A program made the position numbers and the translations under genes. From JAKAGZ01 sp963783855 (GTDB taxonomy: Bacteria > Bacteroidota > Ignavibacteria > Ignavibacteriales > Ignavibacteriaceae): a stretch of DNA of 64,000 nucleotides. The notes beneath the pieces were generated by a model. The model was not told where the DNA came from. It made no database searches and saw only the letters and a list, made by a program, of their open reading frames with translations. The DNA lies in the NCBI GenBank assembly GCA_963783855.1, contig CAWAPE010000014.1:620001-684000 (forward strand). The letters run 5' to 3'. Positions 10,515 through 19,528 of the stretch are shown piece after piece. Position 1 is the stretch's first letter, and the number at the start of each line of letters is the position of its first letter.

Positions 10515-10680
10515 TAGGCCCCTAAATTAGAATGAATTTTTAACTCCAGGTTAGTTCAGTCCTTTGTTCTGTTTCTTTCCCGGAAATATCATTCAATTAT
10601 TTTTACAGTTAAAACATAGTTTCCCGTTTCATAATCACTCATATCAAGTTGTCCAGGTAAACCTGGATTGTCTTTGTCTT
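10307..10680. repeat. Direct repeat B of the GWxTD array
   Basis: Second copy of the ~370-bp junction unit described at 7996-8366: 5' end of array copy 2, 26-bp gap, and the C-terminal remnant (copy 3). It differs from repeat A by a handful of substitutions and about ten small indels. Confidence 0.8.
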
Positions 10681-10690
10681 AATCTGCTGT
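10541..10690 (-). pseudogene. C-terminal remnant of a third GWxTD protein
   Basis: About 150 bp matching the last ~50 codons of copies 1 and 2, ending in LTWS plus a stop at 10541-10543. It carries extra bases (for example CAAGTTGTCCAGG where the others have CAAGTTGCAGG), and similarity fades after about 10690. No upstream coding part is left, so this is a fragment. From 10691 to 10885 there is no gene; only a short hairpin at 10833-10847 is visible. Confidence 0.75.
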
Positions 10691-10832
10691 TGAGATTGGG
10701 AAATTGTTCATAAAAGTATTCAATAAGTTAATTAGAATATTATTAGTGTCTTAAGTCTCCATATGGCCGACCTTGTAAAATCAATAATAATTGATTTATT
10801 TGCAATTATTTAAGAGATTAATTATCTAACGG

Positions 10833-10847
10833 CCCGCCAGAGGCGGG
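10833..10847. repeat. Short GC-rich hairpin in AT-rich spacer
   Basis: CCCGCC-AGA-GGCGGG, a perfect 6-bp stem with a 3-base loop, standing alone in a very AT-rich spacer 38 bp beyond the end of the gene at 10886. It could be a dispersed repeat core or act in 3'-end formation; there is no T-run on either strand. Confidence 0.45.
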
Positions 10848-10885
10848 TAAATATGTTTGGGTTAGTTAACGGTAAAAGCAGGGTA

Positions 10886-13009
10886 TTATTGCCAATCGAA
10901 AATTACACTGGCATTTGTCTTTTCATCACTATTGCGGTCTTTTATATCAAGGGAAAGTAAGTATTCACCGGGGTCATATTTGCTCATATCAAGCTGGAAA
11001 TATATTTTCGGGTTTTTTTCTGTAACATTGTAATTTGAGGTCAGAACTATTTCTTTGTCGTCACTTCCCAATCCGAAAATATTTAATACTGAGTTAAATG
11101 TTTTGCTGATTCCCGATTTTTCTTCTGTTTTTTTGAGGGTAAGGGTTTGCACAAATTCCCCTGTACCCGCTGCTAATCTTAAATTGTATAGCTCATAGTA
11201 GATAAACATTTTCCCGTCTTCATTAAAAATTGCAGAAGGATTTGGAAGAATGGAAATATTCCCTCTTTTTAACGGATAATCCTTTTCATCATCTTCCTGT
11301 ATATCGGAGGCGAGTACAATATCGCTGATATCCAGGTTTGTCCGTTTGAATTTCTTTATATCAACCGGAAAGTGATGTGAAGAAACTCCCTTATCAGCAA
11401 AACGGGTCACTTCAAATCCAATATTTAAAGAATCCTGGTTTGAAACTGATTCTATGGTGTTAATTATATAATCAGTAGTATCATTAATTTTTAATTCACG
11501 GCTTTTAGGAAAAACACTAAAAGAATCTACTACTTCAGAAATTTTATTAAAATAAGGATCAAGGATAAACAGACCCGCCTGGTGATTATAAATAAAATTA
11601 TTTCCTGATATTAAACTGTCAGCTGCATTTAATCCATAGCTGAGATAAAGATCAGTTTTGTAATTATCACCAGTATCTTTAAACTGGGCCAGGGAATAGG
11701 GCACATCAAATTTTGGCCCTTCAAATTTCGGGTCATACGTTTCGTTCCTGATTTTCTTTACATAATTAAAATATGTGTATGAATCGTTTTCGTATTGTGA
11801 TTGATAAATGTTTCCGGGAGAAGGCTGGCTGAACTGATACTTGCCGTTAAAAAATGTATCTGTAAATCCGAAGACCATATCATTATAATACCAAACATCA
11901 GTTTTAAGTTTTACAGATGTTCTGCCACCGGCATTTATCTGTGGACGGAATCTTATCCTGTTTAGTGGCTCACCATATCTCAGGTAAACTTCTCCGCGGT
12001 CACTTTTCCAGCCCGAAAGATCCGCCCTGTTTACACCAAAGCGTAGGTTTGCATATGCAACCCTTGAATAATGTTCCAGCAGTCTTTCATTGTATTCTGT
12101 AAGATATAGCGGGTCTTTTACTCTCCAGTAAAGATCAATTAAATTTTTAATATCAATTGCAGAAAAGCCTTTTATTTCATCACCAAGCAACGGCTTTATT
12201 AATTCTTTAACTGAGTAATAAGTAAAGTCTCTTTGTTCGGCAGGTTTCATTAATATCAGTGCTTCCTTGTATTGATCATAAGCTCCTTTCAGATTAGAAG
12301 TTCTATAGTACATTAAACCAAGATATAAATGTGCCTGTTGGTCATCGGGATTTAATTCTACAAGTCGCTGAAGATGCGGTATGGCTTTATCCGGTTTACC
12401 AACGTCTTCATATAGAGTGCTTAAATGAAGGATAGCCTGTGAGTTTGTCGAATCGTGATATAAAACTTTAAGAAAGAATTGCTCAGCCTCATCAAAATCT
12501 TCCAATGCAAATTTGTCAAGACTTAGCATCGGGCTGAAAGGATCTTCCTGAAAAACAGAATGATGAAATTCATTGAAATCATCTTCTTTTATTCTGCCAA
12601 GTTGAAATAACGCAATATCATTTGTGCTGTCTATTTCAAGAATATCCTGGTATTCCTTATAAGCCAGGCCAGGGCTAAAATATTCCATCAATGCTGCTTT
12701 CAATAAACGATATTCAATATTTGAGGGGGCTTTAAAGATTGCGCTTGTAAGTAATTTTCTTGCTTCAGCTCTTCCTCTGATAGTCCTTTGATTGATCAGG
12801 ATTTTTGCAAGTTCAAATTGTGCATTTGCACTTTCATCAATACGAATGGAATGCCTGAAAGAAAGTTCCGCGTTAGCAGTATCATTTTTTGCCAGCGCTT
12901 CAAGTCCCTGCTGATAATATGAAAAAGCAACGCAATCGGACTCCTGCGGGAAAAGATTGATGCAGGATATCAGTAAAATTATTATTAAATGCAAAAAAGA
13001 TACTCTCAT
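10886..13009 (-). CDS. GWxTD-family TPR secreted protein (array copy 4, divergent, GWKSD variant)
   Basis: The ATG at 13007-13009 is chosen because it directly precedes a signal sequence (MRVSFLHLIIILLISC); the upstream TTG at 13072 would add 21 residues and displace it. This gives 707 residues. LISC could be a lipobox, making the mature protein a lipoprotein, but a normal signal peptide is also possible. TPR-like repeats follow (YYQQGLEALAKNDTANAEL, and pairs such as HLYLGLMYYRTSNLKGAYDQY). The family motif is at about residue 333, as GWKSDRGEVYLRYGEP, with Ser in place of Thr. The C-terminal beta-rich part (ILPNPSAIFNEDGKMFIYYE) aligns with copy 1, but the DNA is clearly more diverged than between copies 1 and 2, so this is an older paralogue. 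It is first in transcription order of the array. Confidence 0.86.
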   Translation of the reverse strand: MRVSFLHLIIILLISCINLFPQESDCVAFSYYQQGLEALAKNDTANAELSFRHSIRIDESANAQFELAKILINQRTIRGRAEARKLLTSAIFKAPSNIEYRLLKAALMEYFSPGLAYKEYQDILEIDSTNDIALFQLGRIKEDDFNEFHHSVFQEDPFSPMLSLDKFALEDFDEAEQFFLKVLYHDSTNSQAILHLSTLYEDVGKPDKAIPHLQRLVELNPDDQQAHLYLGLMYYRTSNLKGAYDQYKEALILMKPAEQRDFTYYSVKELIKPLLGDEIKGFSAIDIKNLIDLYWRVKDPLYLTEYNERLLEHYSRVAYANLRFGVNRADLSGWKSDRGEVYLRYGEPLNRIRFRPQINAGGRTSVKLKTDVWYYNDMVFGFTDTFFNGKYQFSQPSPGNIYQSQYENDSYTYFNYVKKIRNETYDPKFEGPKFDVPYSLAQFKDTGDNYKTDLYLSYGLNAADSLISGNNFIYNHQAGLFILDPYFNKISEVVDSFSVFPKSRELKINDTTDYIINTIESVSNQDSLNIGFEVTRFADKGVSSHHFPVDIKKFKRTNLDISDIVLASDIQEDDEKDYPLKRGNISILPNPSAIFNEDGKMFIYYELYNLRLAAGTGEFVQTLTLKKTEEKSGISKTFNSVLNIFGLGSDDKEIVLTSNYNVTEKNPKIYFQLDMSKYDPGEYLLSLDIKDRNSDEKTNASVIFDWQ

Positions 13010-13126
13010 ATAAAAAGGCAATTCCTTTATTAGAAGGAGCAATAAAATACATTCATCCCTTAATGAAATCAACGTAAAATATTATTGTTTTTCAATAATT
13101 AAATTAAGAATTTGAGCCAGATTGAT

Positions 13127-13444
13127 CTATAAAAGGTCTTTTATAGTAAGATATAAATCCCAGATAAGACAGGATGTTAAAGGAATTTTTAGCAGTGCTT
13201 TTCTGTGGGAATAAATTTTAGCACCCATTAGCTGACCGAGGAAAAATGCACCTACAAGGGCAGGATATGTGATGAATTGAAAACCGAGTCCCGATATGAA
13301 CCTTAGCGCAATTACAAAAGGTACAGGTAAATGAACTGCAAGTATCCATTGTAATGAAAATTTGTTAACGCTTTTTCTCCAGTAACCAAACGGGATGTTA
13401 AAAATCAGGACAATTATGGAAACATATAATAATTTCAAATACAC
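13127..13444 (-). CDS. Small hydrophobic membrane protein, unknown
   Basis: 105 residues with about three hydrophobic segments (residues ~4-20, ~30-50 and ~60-75) and a basic C-terminal part (KIYSHRKALLKIP). No family recognised. The start is a GTG at 13442-13444 that shares one base with the TAG stop of the decarboxylase gene (TAGTG), an arrangement that favours translational coupling. That overlap is the main reason to accept it as a gene. A role as a transporter or anchor partner of the decarboxylase would be pure speculation. Confidence 0.6.
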   Translation of the reverse strand: MYLKLLYVSIIVLIFNIPFGYWRKSVNKFSLQWILAVHLPVPFVIALRFISGLGFQFITYPALVGAFFLGQLMGAKIYSHRKALLKIPLTSCLIWDLYLTIKDLL

Positions 13445-14901
13445 TAACTTAATTCCTTATTATTCTTCTCCAGAAATTTTACTTTCTCTTTTAATATTTT
13501 TACTGCAAGGTCGATAGTTGAAAGATGAGTCCTGAAAGCCAGCAATGCAAGTCGGAAAGTAAATTTTCCGTCTATTATTGTTGAAGTAATAAATACCCTG
13601 CCATCTTTGTGAATTTCTTTCAGTAGCAGTTCATTAAATTTATTTTGATTTCCTTTTTCAGGAACGTATCTGAAAGTTACTACGGATAATTCCGGTTTCG
13701 GTCCTGTTTCAAATCCTTTTGTGTCTTTTATCGTCTTATAAAAATATTGTGCAAGTTGTAATTTTTCTTCAAGGGCTGCGCGGAAAGGTTTTACTCCGTG
13801 AATTTTCAAAGGAAGCCAAAGGCGCAAACCTCTGAAATGTTTTGTCAGTTCCGGAGAAAGATCAGCGGGGGAGAGTTCATCCGTTGCCGACAATGCATCC
13901 TGCATATAGTTTGCCTGGTAATAGTGAGCTGCGGCCAGGTGTTTTACATCTTTTACAATTACTACTCCGAGGCCGTATGGAAGGAACAAGCCCTTGTGCG
14001 GATCAATTACGAATGAGTCAGAAAGATTTATTCCTTTTAATTTCCTTTTCCCGGTTTTTGATAAAACAAAAAATCCGCCGTAGGCTCCATCAATGTGATA
14101 CCAGAGATTATACTTTTGGGCGATCTTCCCAATTTCTTCCAGTGGATCAATTGCGCCAACGTCCGTAGTTCCGGCTGAACCAATTACCAGCCAGGGAATC
14201 AAACCTTTCTTTTTATCTTTTTTAATTTGCTTTTCAATTTCACCCGGTATCATTCTGAATTTATCATCGAGCGGGATATACCTTTTCACGGCATCATGAA
14301 GGCCGGCAATTCTCAATGCTTTATCTATACAATGATGGACATGTTCGGAAAGATAAATAACAGCGTTGTGGTAATTTTTTGATCTTAAATTTTTTGCATC
14401 TCTTGCGGTAATTATTGCAATTAAATTTGCAACACTACCACCTGAGGCCAGGTTTCCTCCGGCAGATTTCGGATACTTTACAAGATCGCACATCCATCGG
14501 ATGAGCATGTTTTCCATTCTTACTGCACCAGGTGAAGCAAAAAATATTCCGGCGAACCTGTTTGTTACCGCCGCCATATAATCAGCCAGTGACGAAGTGT
14601 AAATTCCTCCGCCGGGGATATAACCAAGATGTCCGCCTGACGCAGGATTTAAATTCGGTGTGTCAACGTTTTTTTCAATTATCTTTAGTGCTTTATCAAT
14701 CTTTATGGGTTCTTCGGAAATGGGGGAGTTGTAAATATCAATTCCTTTATCATCCGATGCTACAAATGCTTTCTTTTCATAAATCTCATCAAGAAAATTT
14801 TCTGTATAATCGATAACCTTATTTCTTACAGATTTTCTTTGGATTGAATTCGGCTCAAGTTTGCGGGCTTCTTTTTCCAGCTTTTTAATTCTTTCTATCA
14901 T
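13444..14901 (-). CDS. PLP-dependent group II decarboxylase (aromatic amino acid/glutamate decarboxylase family)
   Basis: 485 residues. The PLP lysine is in the motif SDSFVIDPHKGLFLPYG and the cofactor-binding aspartate is in WYHIDGAYGG. SGGSVANLIAI and GSAGTTDVGAIDPL are further family blocks, and EHVHHCIDKALRIAGL carries the His that stacks on the cofactor ring. This is the fold of aromatic-L-amino-acid, histidine and glutamate decarboxylases; the substrate cannot be assigned from sequence. The gene is followed with a one-base overlap by a small membrane protein. A terminator-type hairpin lies 77 bp upstream of its start, separating it from the M61 peptidase gene. Confidence 0.9.
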   Translation of the reverse strand: MIERIKKLEKEARKLEPNSIQRKSVRNKVIDYTENFLDEIYEKKAFVASDDKGIDIYNSPISEEPIKIDKALKIIEKNVDTPNLNPASGGHLGYIPGGGIYTSSLADYMAAVTNRFAGIFFASPGAVRMENMLIRWMCDLVKYPKSAGGNLASGGSVANLIAIITARDAKNLRSKNYHNAVIYLSEHVHHCIDKALRIAGLHDAVKRYIPLDDKFRMIPGEIEKQIKKDKKKGLIPWLVIGSAGTTDVGAIDPLEEIGKIAQKYNLWYHIDGAYGGFFVLSKTGKRKLKGINLSDSFVIDPHKGLFLPYGLGVVIVKDVKHLAAAHYYQANYMQDALSATDELSPADLSPELTKHFRGLRLWLPLKIHGVKPFRAALEEKLQLAQYFYKTIKDTKGFETGPKPELSVVTFRYVPEKGNQNKFNELLLKEIHKDGRVFITSTIIDGKFTFRLALLAFRTHLSTIDLAVKILKEKVKFLEKNNKELS

Positions 14902-14977
14902 TATAATTCAAAATTTTTTGTTACTCAGTTTTTAAAATTAGTAAAAATTGTGTTACCGTTCGATGTTTAAAACAATA

Positions 14978-14998
14978 AACCCCTGAAAAACAGGGGTT
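14978..14998 (-). terminator. Rho-independent terminator after the M61 peptidase gene
   Basis: Perfect 8-bp stem AACCCCTG / CAGGGGTT with a 5-base loop at 14986-14990, flanked by A/T runs on both sides. It lies 27 bp beyond the stop of the gene at 15025-16824, so it most likely ends that minus-strand transcript. Confidence 0.75.
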
Positions 14999-15024
14999 AT
15001 TTTTTCAATAAAAAATTCGGTTAT

Positions 15025-16824
15025 TTATTTAATACTAAGCCATTTATTATAGACCATTTGCTGTTTCTCGGTTGGATTCTCCACCTTCACCAATTTATAT
15101 TTATAATTATGGTGAGCCATTAATTTTACATCCAGTGTTTTAATAATTCCATCCCTGGAAACAGTAACATTTAATATATCGCCCGCCTTAAACTGATTGA
15201 TAATCTTTTTAAAATTATCAATATCAACTCTGTATCCGTTAAGAGCTATGATTTCATCATTAGCATTAATGCCTCCATCATAAGCTGATGTACCTACTTC
15301 GACGCTTCTGACAATTAATTTTCCATTTTTATTGAATGTTCTTGCCCCGAAGTGATTTTCGTCTGTACCATTATCGATCAACTTTAAGCCAGCATAACCG
15401 AAATATTTATTATAGTCTATATCATTCGTGGAATAAACATAATCGTTAAAAAACTGATCAAGGTTTTCGCCCGCCACCTTTTCAACCACTGTTTTATATT
15501 CTTTATCGGTAAAGCCTCTGCCAAGTTTTTTATAGTATTCGTTGTAAAGATATTTTAAAACATCATCGTAATTACTTTTGCCGTTTGTCTTATCTATAAT
15601 TTCAAGATCGAGAATTCCACCCAGAATTGCGCCGGAAACATAGTAACTAAGTGTTGTGTTATTACTATTCTCATTCGGCTGATATTGTTTTATCCATGTA
15701 TCAAAACTTGATTCAGCCGGCGATTGAACTTTGCGACCGGGCTGACCTTTAACATAAGATATACCTCCGCTAACGCGTCCAAGATAATGTTCAGGACTTA
15801 TCATACCAGCTCGTTCCAGAATCAACGAACCATAATATGAAGTTACGCCTTCCATTTCCCAGAGCAATCTTGTATAATTTTCCTTTTGGTAATCAAAAGG
15901 TCCAAGTGCAATTGGACGAATTCTTTTTACATTCCATAAATGGAAATATTCGTGTGATACAGTACCCAGAAAACGCATCAGCATATTGGGAGAATAAATC
16001 CATCTATTTACTTCAAGTGTTGTGGAATTGAGGTGTTCCAGACCACCGCTTCCACGTTTCAGGTTATGGACAATAAATGTGTAATGTTTATTTGGATTCT
16101 CACCAATGACTTTTGTCTCTTCTTCGACAATTTTTGCCATGTATTTTTTTAGTGTATCTACGTTATAATTTGCTTTGCCGTACATTGCCACGTAGTGTTT
16201 CACACCTGCTGCATCAAATTCAAAAACATCCTGATTACCAATTTCAATTGGTGAATCTGCAAGAATGTCATAATTGGGGGAATGATATGTGAAATTTTTT
16301 CCAGCCTCAGACTCAAGCCCCGTACTTATCTTTTTCCAATCTTTATACGGAGTGATGGTTAATGTGGAAGGTAAATCTTTCATCTTGTCGATGTACATAA
16401 AAATGCTGGTTCCGTTCAGGTAGCCGTGATTGGAATCGAGGAAACTTGTTCTTACTGAAGTCTCAAAAGCATAAACATCATATTTGATTTTTACTTCATC
16501 TGAGTTATTACTATAAACACGCCATGTATACTTGTTTATTTTTTCAAATTTGAGCTCATTTCCGTTTGTGCCGTAAGCATGAAAAAATTCCACGTTTTTG
16601 GGGAAATCTCTTACGAGATATGAACCCGGCGCCCACACGGGCATAAGAAAATCTATATATTTTTTTTGTAATCCCGTTACTTTTGTTGTGACTTCAAAAT
16701 AATGGGTATATGGTTTGCTCATTGAAAGGAAATATTCAAGCTTTACATTTTGGGCTTGCATATCTGCAACCAGAATAAAAAACAAAATGAATAAGGCGGT
16801 TATTAGTTTTGCTGAACGTTTCAT
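15025..16824 (-). CDS. M61-family glycyl aminopeptidase with PDZ domain, secreted
   Basis: 599 residues beginning with a signal peptide (MKRSAKLITALFILFFILVADMQAQ). The N-terminal beta domain contains the family stretch LMPVWAPGSYLVRDF. The zinc site is HEYFH in VSHEYFHLWNVKRIRP (residues ~290), with the third ligand probably the Glu in LLWEMEGVTSYYG about 30 residues on. A PDZ domain lies at about 500-580 (VGTSAYDGGINANDEIIALNGYRV). This is the M61 (glycyl aminopeptidase) architecture, a periplasmic or outer-membrane peptidase. It is flanked by a terminator at its 3' end and a 437-bp gap at its 5' end, so it is a single-gene unit. Confidence 0.93.
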   Translation of the reverse strand: MKRSAKLITALFILFFILVADMQAQNVKLEYFLSMSKPYTHYFEVTTKVTGLQKKYIDFLMPVWAPGSYLVRDFPKNVEFFHAYGTNGNELKFEKINKYTWRVYSNNSDEVKIKYDVYAFETSVRTSFLDSNHGYLNGTSIFMYIDKMKDLPSTLTITPYKDWKKISTGLESEAGKNFTYHSPNYDILADSPIEIGNQDVFEFDAAGVKHYVAMYGKANYNVDTLKKYMAKIVEEETKVIGENPNKHYTFIVHNLKRGSGGLEHLNSTTLEVNRWIYSPNMLMRFLGTVSHEYFHLWNVKRIRPIALGPFDYQKENYTRLLWEMEGVTSYYGSLILERAGMISPEHYLGRVSGGISYVKGQPGRKVQSPAESSFDTWIKQYQPNENSNNTTLSYYVSGAILGGILDLEIIDKTNGKSNYDDVLKYLYNEYYKKLGRGFTDKEYKTVVEKVAGENLDQFFNDYVYSTNDIDYNKYFGYAGLKLIDNGTDENHFGARTFNKNGKLIVRSVEVGTSAYDGGINANDEIIALNGYRVDIDNFKKIINQFKAGDILNVTVSRDGIIKTLDVKLMAHHNYKYKLVKVENPTEKQQMVYNKWLSIK

Positions 16825-16952
16825 AGCACCTGTAAATTTAATAATGAAAAATTAATAGAAGCTAAATCCTTAGAAGGCTTTTTGAAATTAAAAGTAAATA
16901 ATTACAGAATCAATCAATTTGGGATAAGTGATTCTTCTTTTAAAATAAAAAA

Positions 16953-16975
16953 ACCGCCCCAAAAATTGAGGCGGT
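16953..16975 (-). terminator. Terminator-like hairpin in the 16825-17261 spacer
   Basis: Stem ACCGCC (16953-16958) with GGCGGT (16970-16975), preceded on the plus strand by an A-rich run, so the minus-strand transcript would end in a U-run. It is 287 bp downstream of the ABC-2 permease stop (17262). The rest of the 437-bp spacer is AT-rich, and I see no ORF, tRNA or other feature in it. The hairpin may close the ABC transporter operon or an unrecognised short transcript from the spacer. Confidence 0.6.
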
Positions 16976-17261
16976 CTCAAAAATGACCCTTTTTAACTTG
17001 TTCGTTCATCGTAACCAGACATCTTTAAAAGAATCTTTATCTAAATCATAAAATCAAGGACCATTTTTATATTCACTAATAATAAGAGTTATAAAACGTT
17101 TATTAGAACTACCATATTATATACAAACCGGATGACGTTAAAGTTCCATTAAAAAATCTTTGTTTAAGTTCTCTACAATATTAGACAGGGAATTGACCAA
17201 AAAGGTTGCAGTGAATTAGACTTTTGATGAGAAAAAAATCATAGGAATTCATCTTACGATT

Positions 17262-18494
17262 TTAAGCTATTGACAGAATGTTTTTCTTAAAATTCTTTAT
17301 TGAAATAAGCATCATAATCGAGCCAATCCCAAACAGAACCAGTGCTCTTTGTGCAACATCAGAAATAGGAAGGTGGCGCCAGAAAATATCATAAAACCCC
17401 TGAATACCCCAGTAATTCACAGAAACTACCGCAATGTTCTGCATAATTGCGGGCATAAGAAAAAGCGGTACCATGCTTCCTCCAATTGCAGACATTACAA
17501 GTATAATCAGAGTAGAATAACTTTCCACCTGTTTCCTTGTTTTTGCAATGGAAGCGATGAAAATTCCGAATGAAGCACAGGCGAAAGCGGTGGTTAGAAT
17601 CATAAGTACGAGAGATGCAAAATCGATGAAAATATTTAATCCGAAAGCCAGCCAGGCAAAAATAAACATTACGGATAACTGGATAATAGATACTGCGACG
17701 GTTGCCAGCATTTTCCCGAATAAAATTGATGTTGGTCTGATGGGGGAGTACAATAATTTTTTCAGCGTCCCTTCTTCTTTTTCCAGGAGCATTCCGCTTC
17801 CCATGCCGGCAACAGTAAATAAAAGCATCATTATTGCGGTACCGGCAACTGCCTGAACCAGCCCGAGATTTTGTTCAGCTTTTGCGAACACTGGTGTAGT
17901 TTTGATTCCTAAAGAATTATTTGCAGGATTTTCATCACTCTTTCCGAAACTATTCATTTGTTCATCGACTTGTTGCTGAATAGCTGACAGATCCTTAGGA
18001 GCTAAATCCGGATTATTTTTTTCAATCATTTTTTTGATGCTTTTCTTTATAGTCTTTTGTCCGACAATTCCCATCAGCTTTGAATAAAGCACCTGTTGCA
18101 GAAGTCCCGCCTCTATTTGCCTGGACTGATCATAAAATAACTCCATTGACGGACTTGTTCCGTTGTCAACAGAATCTTTAAAACCTTTATAAAAAACCAG
18201 CAACGCTACACGATTACCTTTTTTTACTTCTTCTTTGCCTTCTTCAAATGGAATTTGTTTTATATCAAGGGATTTCATCGTATCAAGTTTAGAAATTACC
18301 TCTTTTGTCATATCTGTATTATCCCGGTCGGAAATAAAAATTGAGATTGGGTTTGCATCATTTGAACCACCGCCCACGCCGCCGAACGCAAAAGCAAAAA
18401 GTGATATTAATGCAATTGGCAAAATTAAGGTTAAAATTACGGCTCTTTTGTCGTGGATGATCAGGCGCAGGTCTTTGATTGCTAATTTTAACAT
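17262..18494 (-). CDS. ABC-2 type transporter permease (NatB/YhgE-like)
   Basis: 410 residues. One N-terminal membrane helix (about 18-40) is followed by a large extracytoplasmic region to about 215, then five more helices. The landmark LEKEEGTLKKLLYSPIRPTSI lies between helices 2 and 3, typical of ABC-2 exporters. It starts 3 bp after the stop of the ATPase gene at 18498-19430, so the two form an operon and a transporter. Substrate unknown; related pairs export sodium, drugs or lipids. The mid-protein region (about 150-195) is rich in Lys/Asn/Gln and probably exposed. Confidence 0.88.
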   Translation of the reverse strand: MLKLAIKDLRLIIHDKRAVILTLILPIALISLFAFAFGGVGGGSNDANPISIFISDRDNTDMTKEVISKLDTMKSLDIKQIPFEEGKEEVKKGNRVALLVFYKGFKDSVDNGTSPSMELFYDQSRQIEAGLLQQVLYSKLMGIVGQKTIKKSIKKMIEKNNPDLAPKDLSAIQQQVDEQMNSFGKSDENPANNSLGIKTTPVFAKAEQNLGLVQAVAGTAIMMLLFTVAGMGSGMLLEKEEGTLKKLLYSPIRPTSILFGKMLATVAVSIIQLSVMFIFAWLAFGLNIFIDFASLVLMILTTAFACASFGIFIASIAKTRKQVESYSTLIILVMSAIGGSMVPLFLMPAIMQNIAVVSVNYWGIQGFYDIFWRHLPISDVAQRALVLFGIGSIMMLISIKNFKKNILSIA

Positions 18495-18497
18495 AAT

Positions 18498-19430
18498 TTA
18501 ATCTCTTAGTTTTCTTCCGGTCAGATTTAAAAATATTGTTTCAAGATTTACCTTGTGAATTTCTATCTGGCTTATCCCGACTTCCGCTTTGTTCAATTCC
18601 ATCAAAATTAAAGGAAGGTCTTTCCCGCTGTTTTTACTTGAAAATGTGATTACGCCATTGGATATATCCAGACAGTTTTTTATTTGTTTTATTTTTTCCG
18701 TGTTAATGTGTTCAGAATTTTCAACGTGAATATTAATTGACTCTTCTGCTTTTGTAGTTTCACGCAATTCATCAATTGTTCCCTCAGCAATTATGTTACC
18801 GTGATCTATAATTCCAATCCGGTCGCACAATCTTTCAGCTTCTTCCATATAGTGAGTTGTATAGATTATTGTCATTCCGTTTTTATGAAGCTCTTCCAGT
18901 ACATCAAAAATCAAATTTCTGCTTTGCGGATCAATTCCCACGGTTGGCTCGTCCATAATTAATATTTTGGGAGAATGAAGTAGTGCCGATGCAATATTAA
19001 TTCTTCGTTTCATTCCCCCGGAATAGGTCTTTATTTTATCTTCTTTCCTGTCGGTTAATCCCATAAGCGACATAGTTTCATCAATTTTATTTTGGAGGTC
19101 CGCGTAATTAAGGCTATAAAGGCTACCCCAGAACATTAGGTTTTCGTGTGCTGAAAGTTCGTTGTAAAGCGCAATTTCCTGCGGCACAACACCGATAGAT
19201 TTTTTGCATTCAATGGAATGATTTTTAAGATCCATCCCATTAATTTTAACGTATCCTGTATCGGGTTGTGAAATTGTGCTGATTATATTTATCGTAGTGG
19301 TTTTCCCGGCACCGTTCGGGCCTAAAAGTCCATAAAATTCACCATTCTGTATGGAGAAACTAACTCTTTTCAACGCTTCAACATTCTCGAATGTTTTTGA
19401 GAGGTTGGATACTTCTAAAATATTATTCAT
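18498..19430 (-). CDS. ABC transporter ATP-binding protein (DrrA/NatA/CcmA-like)
   Basis: 310 residues. Walker A is GPNGAGKT at about residues 38-45, signature YSGGMKRR, Walker B KILIMDEPT followed by VGIDPQSR, and H-loop IYTTHYMEEAERL. The C-terminal ~80 residues (IDELRETTKAEESINIHVE onward) are the accessory domain found on ATPases of ABC-2 exporters. It directly precedes and is co-transcribed with the permease gene. The start ATG at 19428-19430 leaves a 98-bp gap to the lamin-tail gene upstream. Confidence 0.92.
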   Translation of the reverse strand: MNNILEVSNLSKTFENVEALKRVSFSIQNGEFYGLLGPNGAGKTTTINIISTISQPDTGYVKINGMDLKNHSIECKKSIGVVPQEIALYNELSAHENLMFWGSLYSLNYADLQNKIDETMSLMGLTDRKEDKIKTYSGGMKRRINIASALLHSPKILIMDEPTVGIDPQSRNLIFDVLEELHKNGMTIIYTTHYMEEAERLCDRIGIIDHGNIIAEGTIDELRETTKAEESINIHVENSEHINTEKIKQIKNCLDISNGVITFSSKNSGKDLPLILMELNKAEVGISQIEIHKVNLETIFLNLTGRKLRD

Positions 19431-19528
19431 AATCTATTGGCCAGACTGATTGGTATATTTGGTACTGAGCAACTTAAGTAAAATTTCTAATTATAATATT
19501 AAAATTAAGTCATTTCTAAGTTATGATA

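Noticed and set aside
8221..10690. The pieces 8221-8412, 8324-9259, 8995-9285, 9540-9875 and 10173-10382 as separate genes
   Set aside because: They are frame-shifted parts of one GWxTD homologue, in the right order and length, and two of them overlap in other frames.
13010..13072. TTG start at 13072 for the GWxTD copy 4
   Set aside because: It places 21 residues before the signal peptide.
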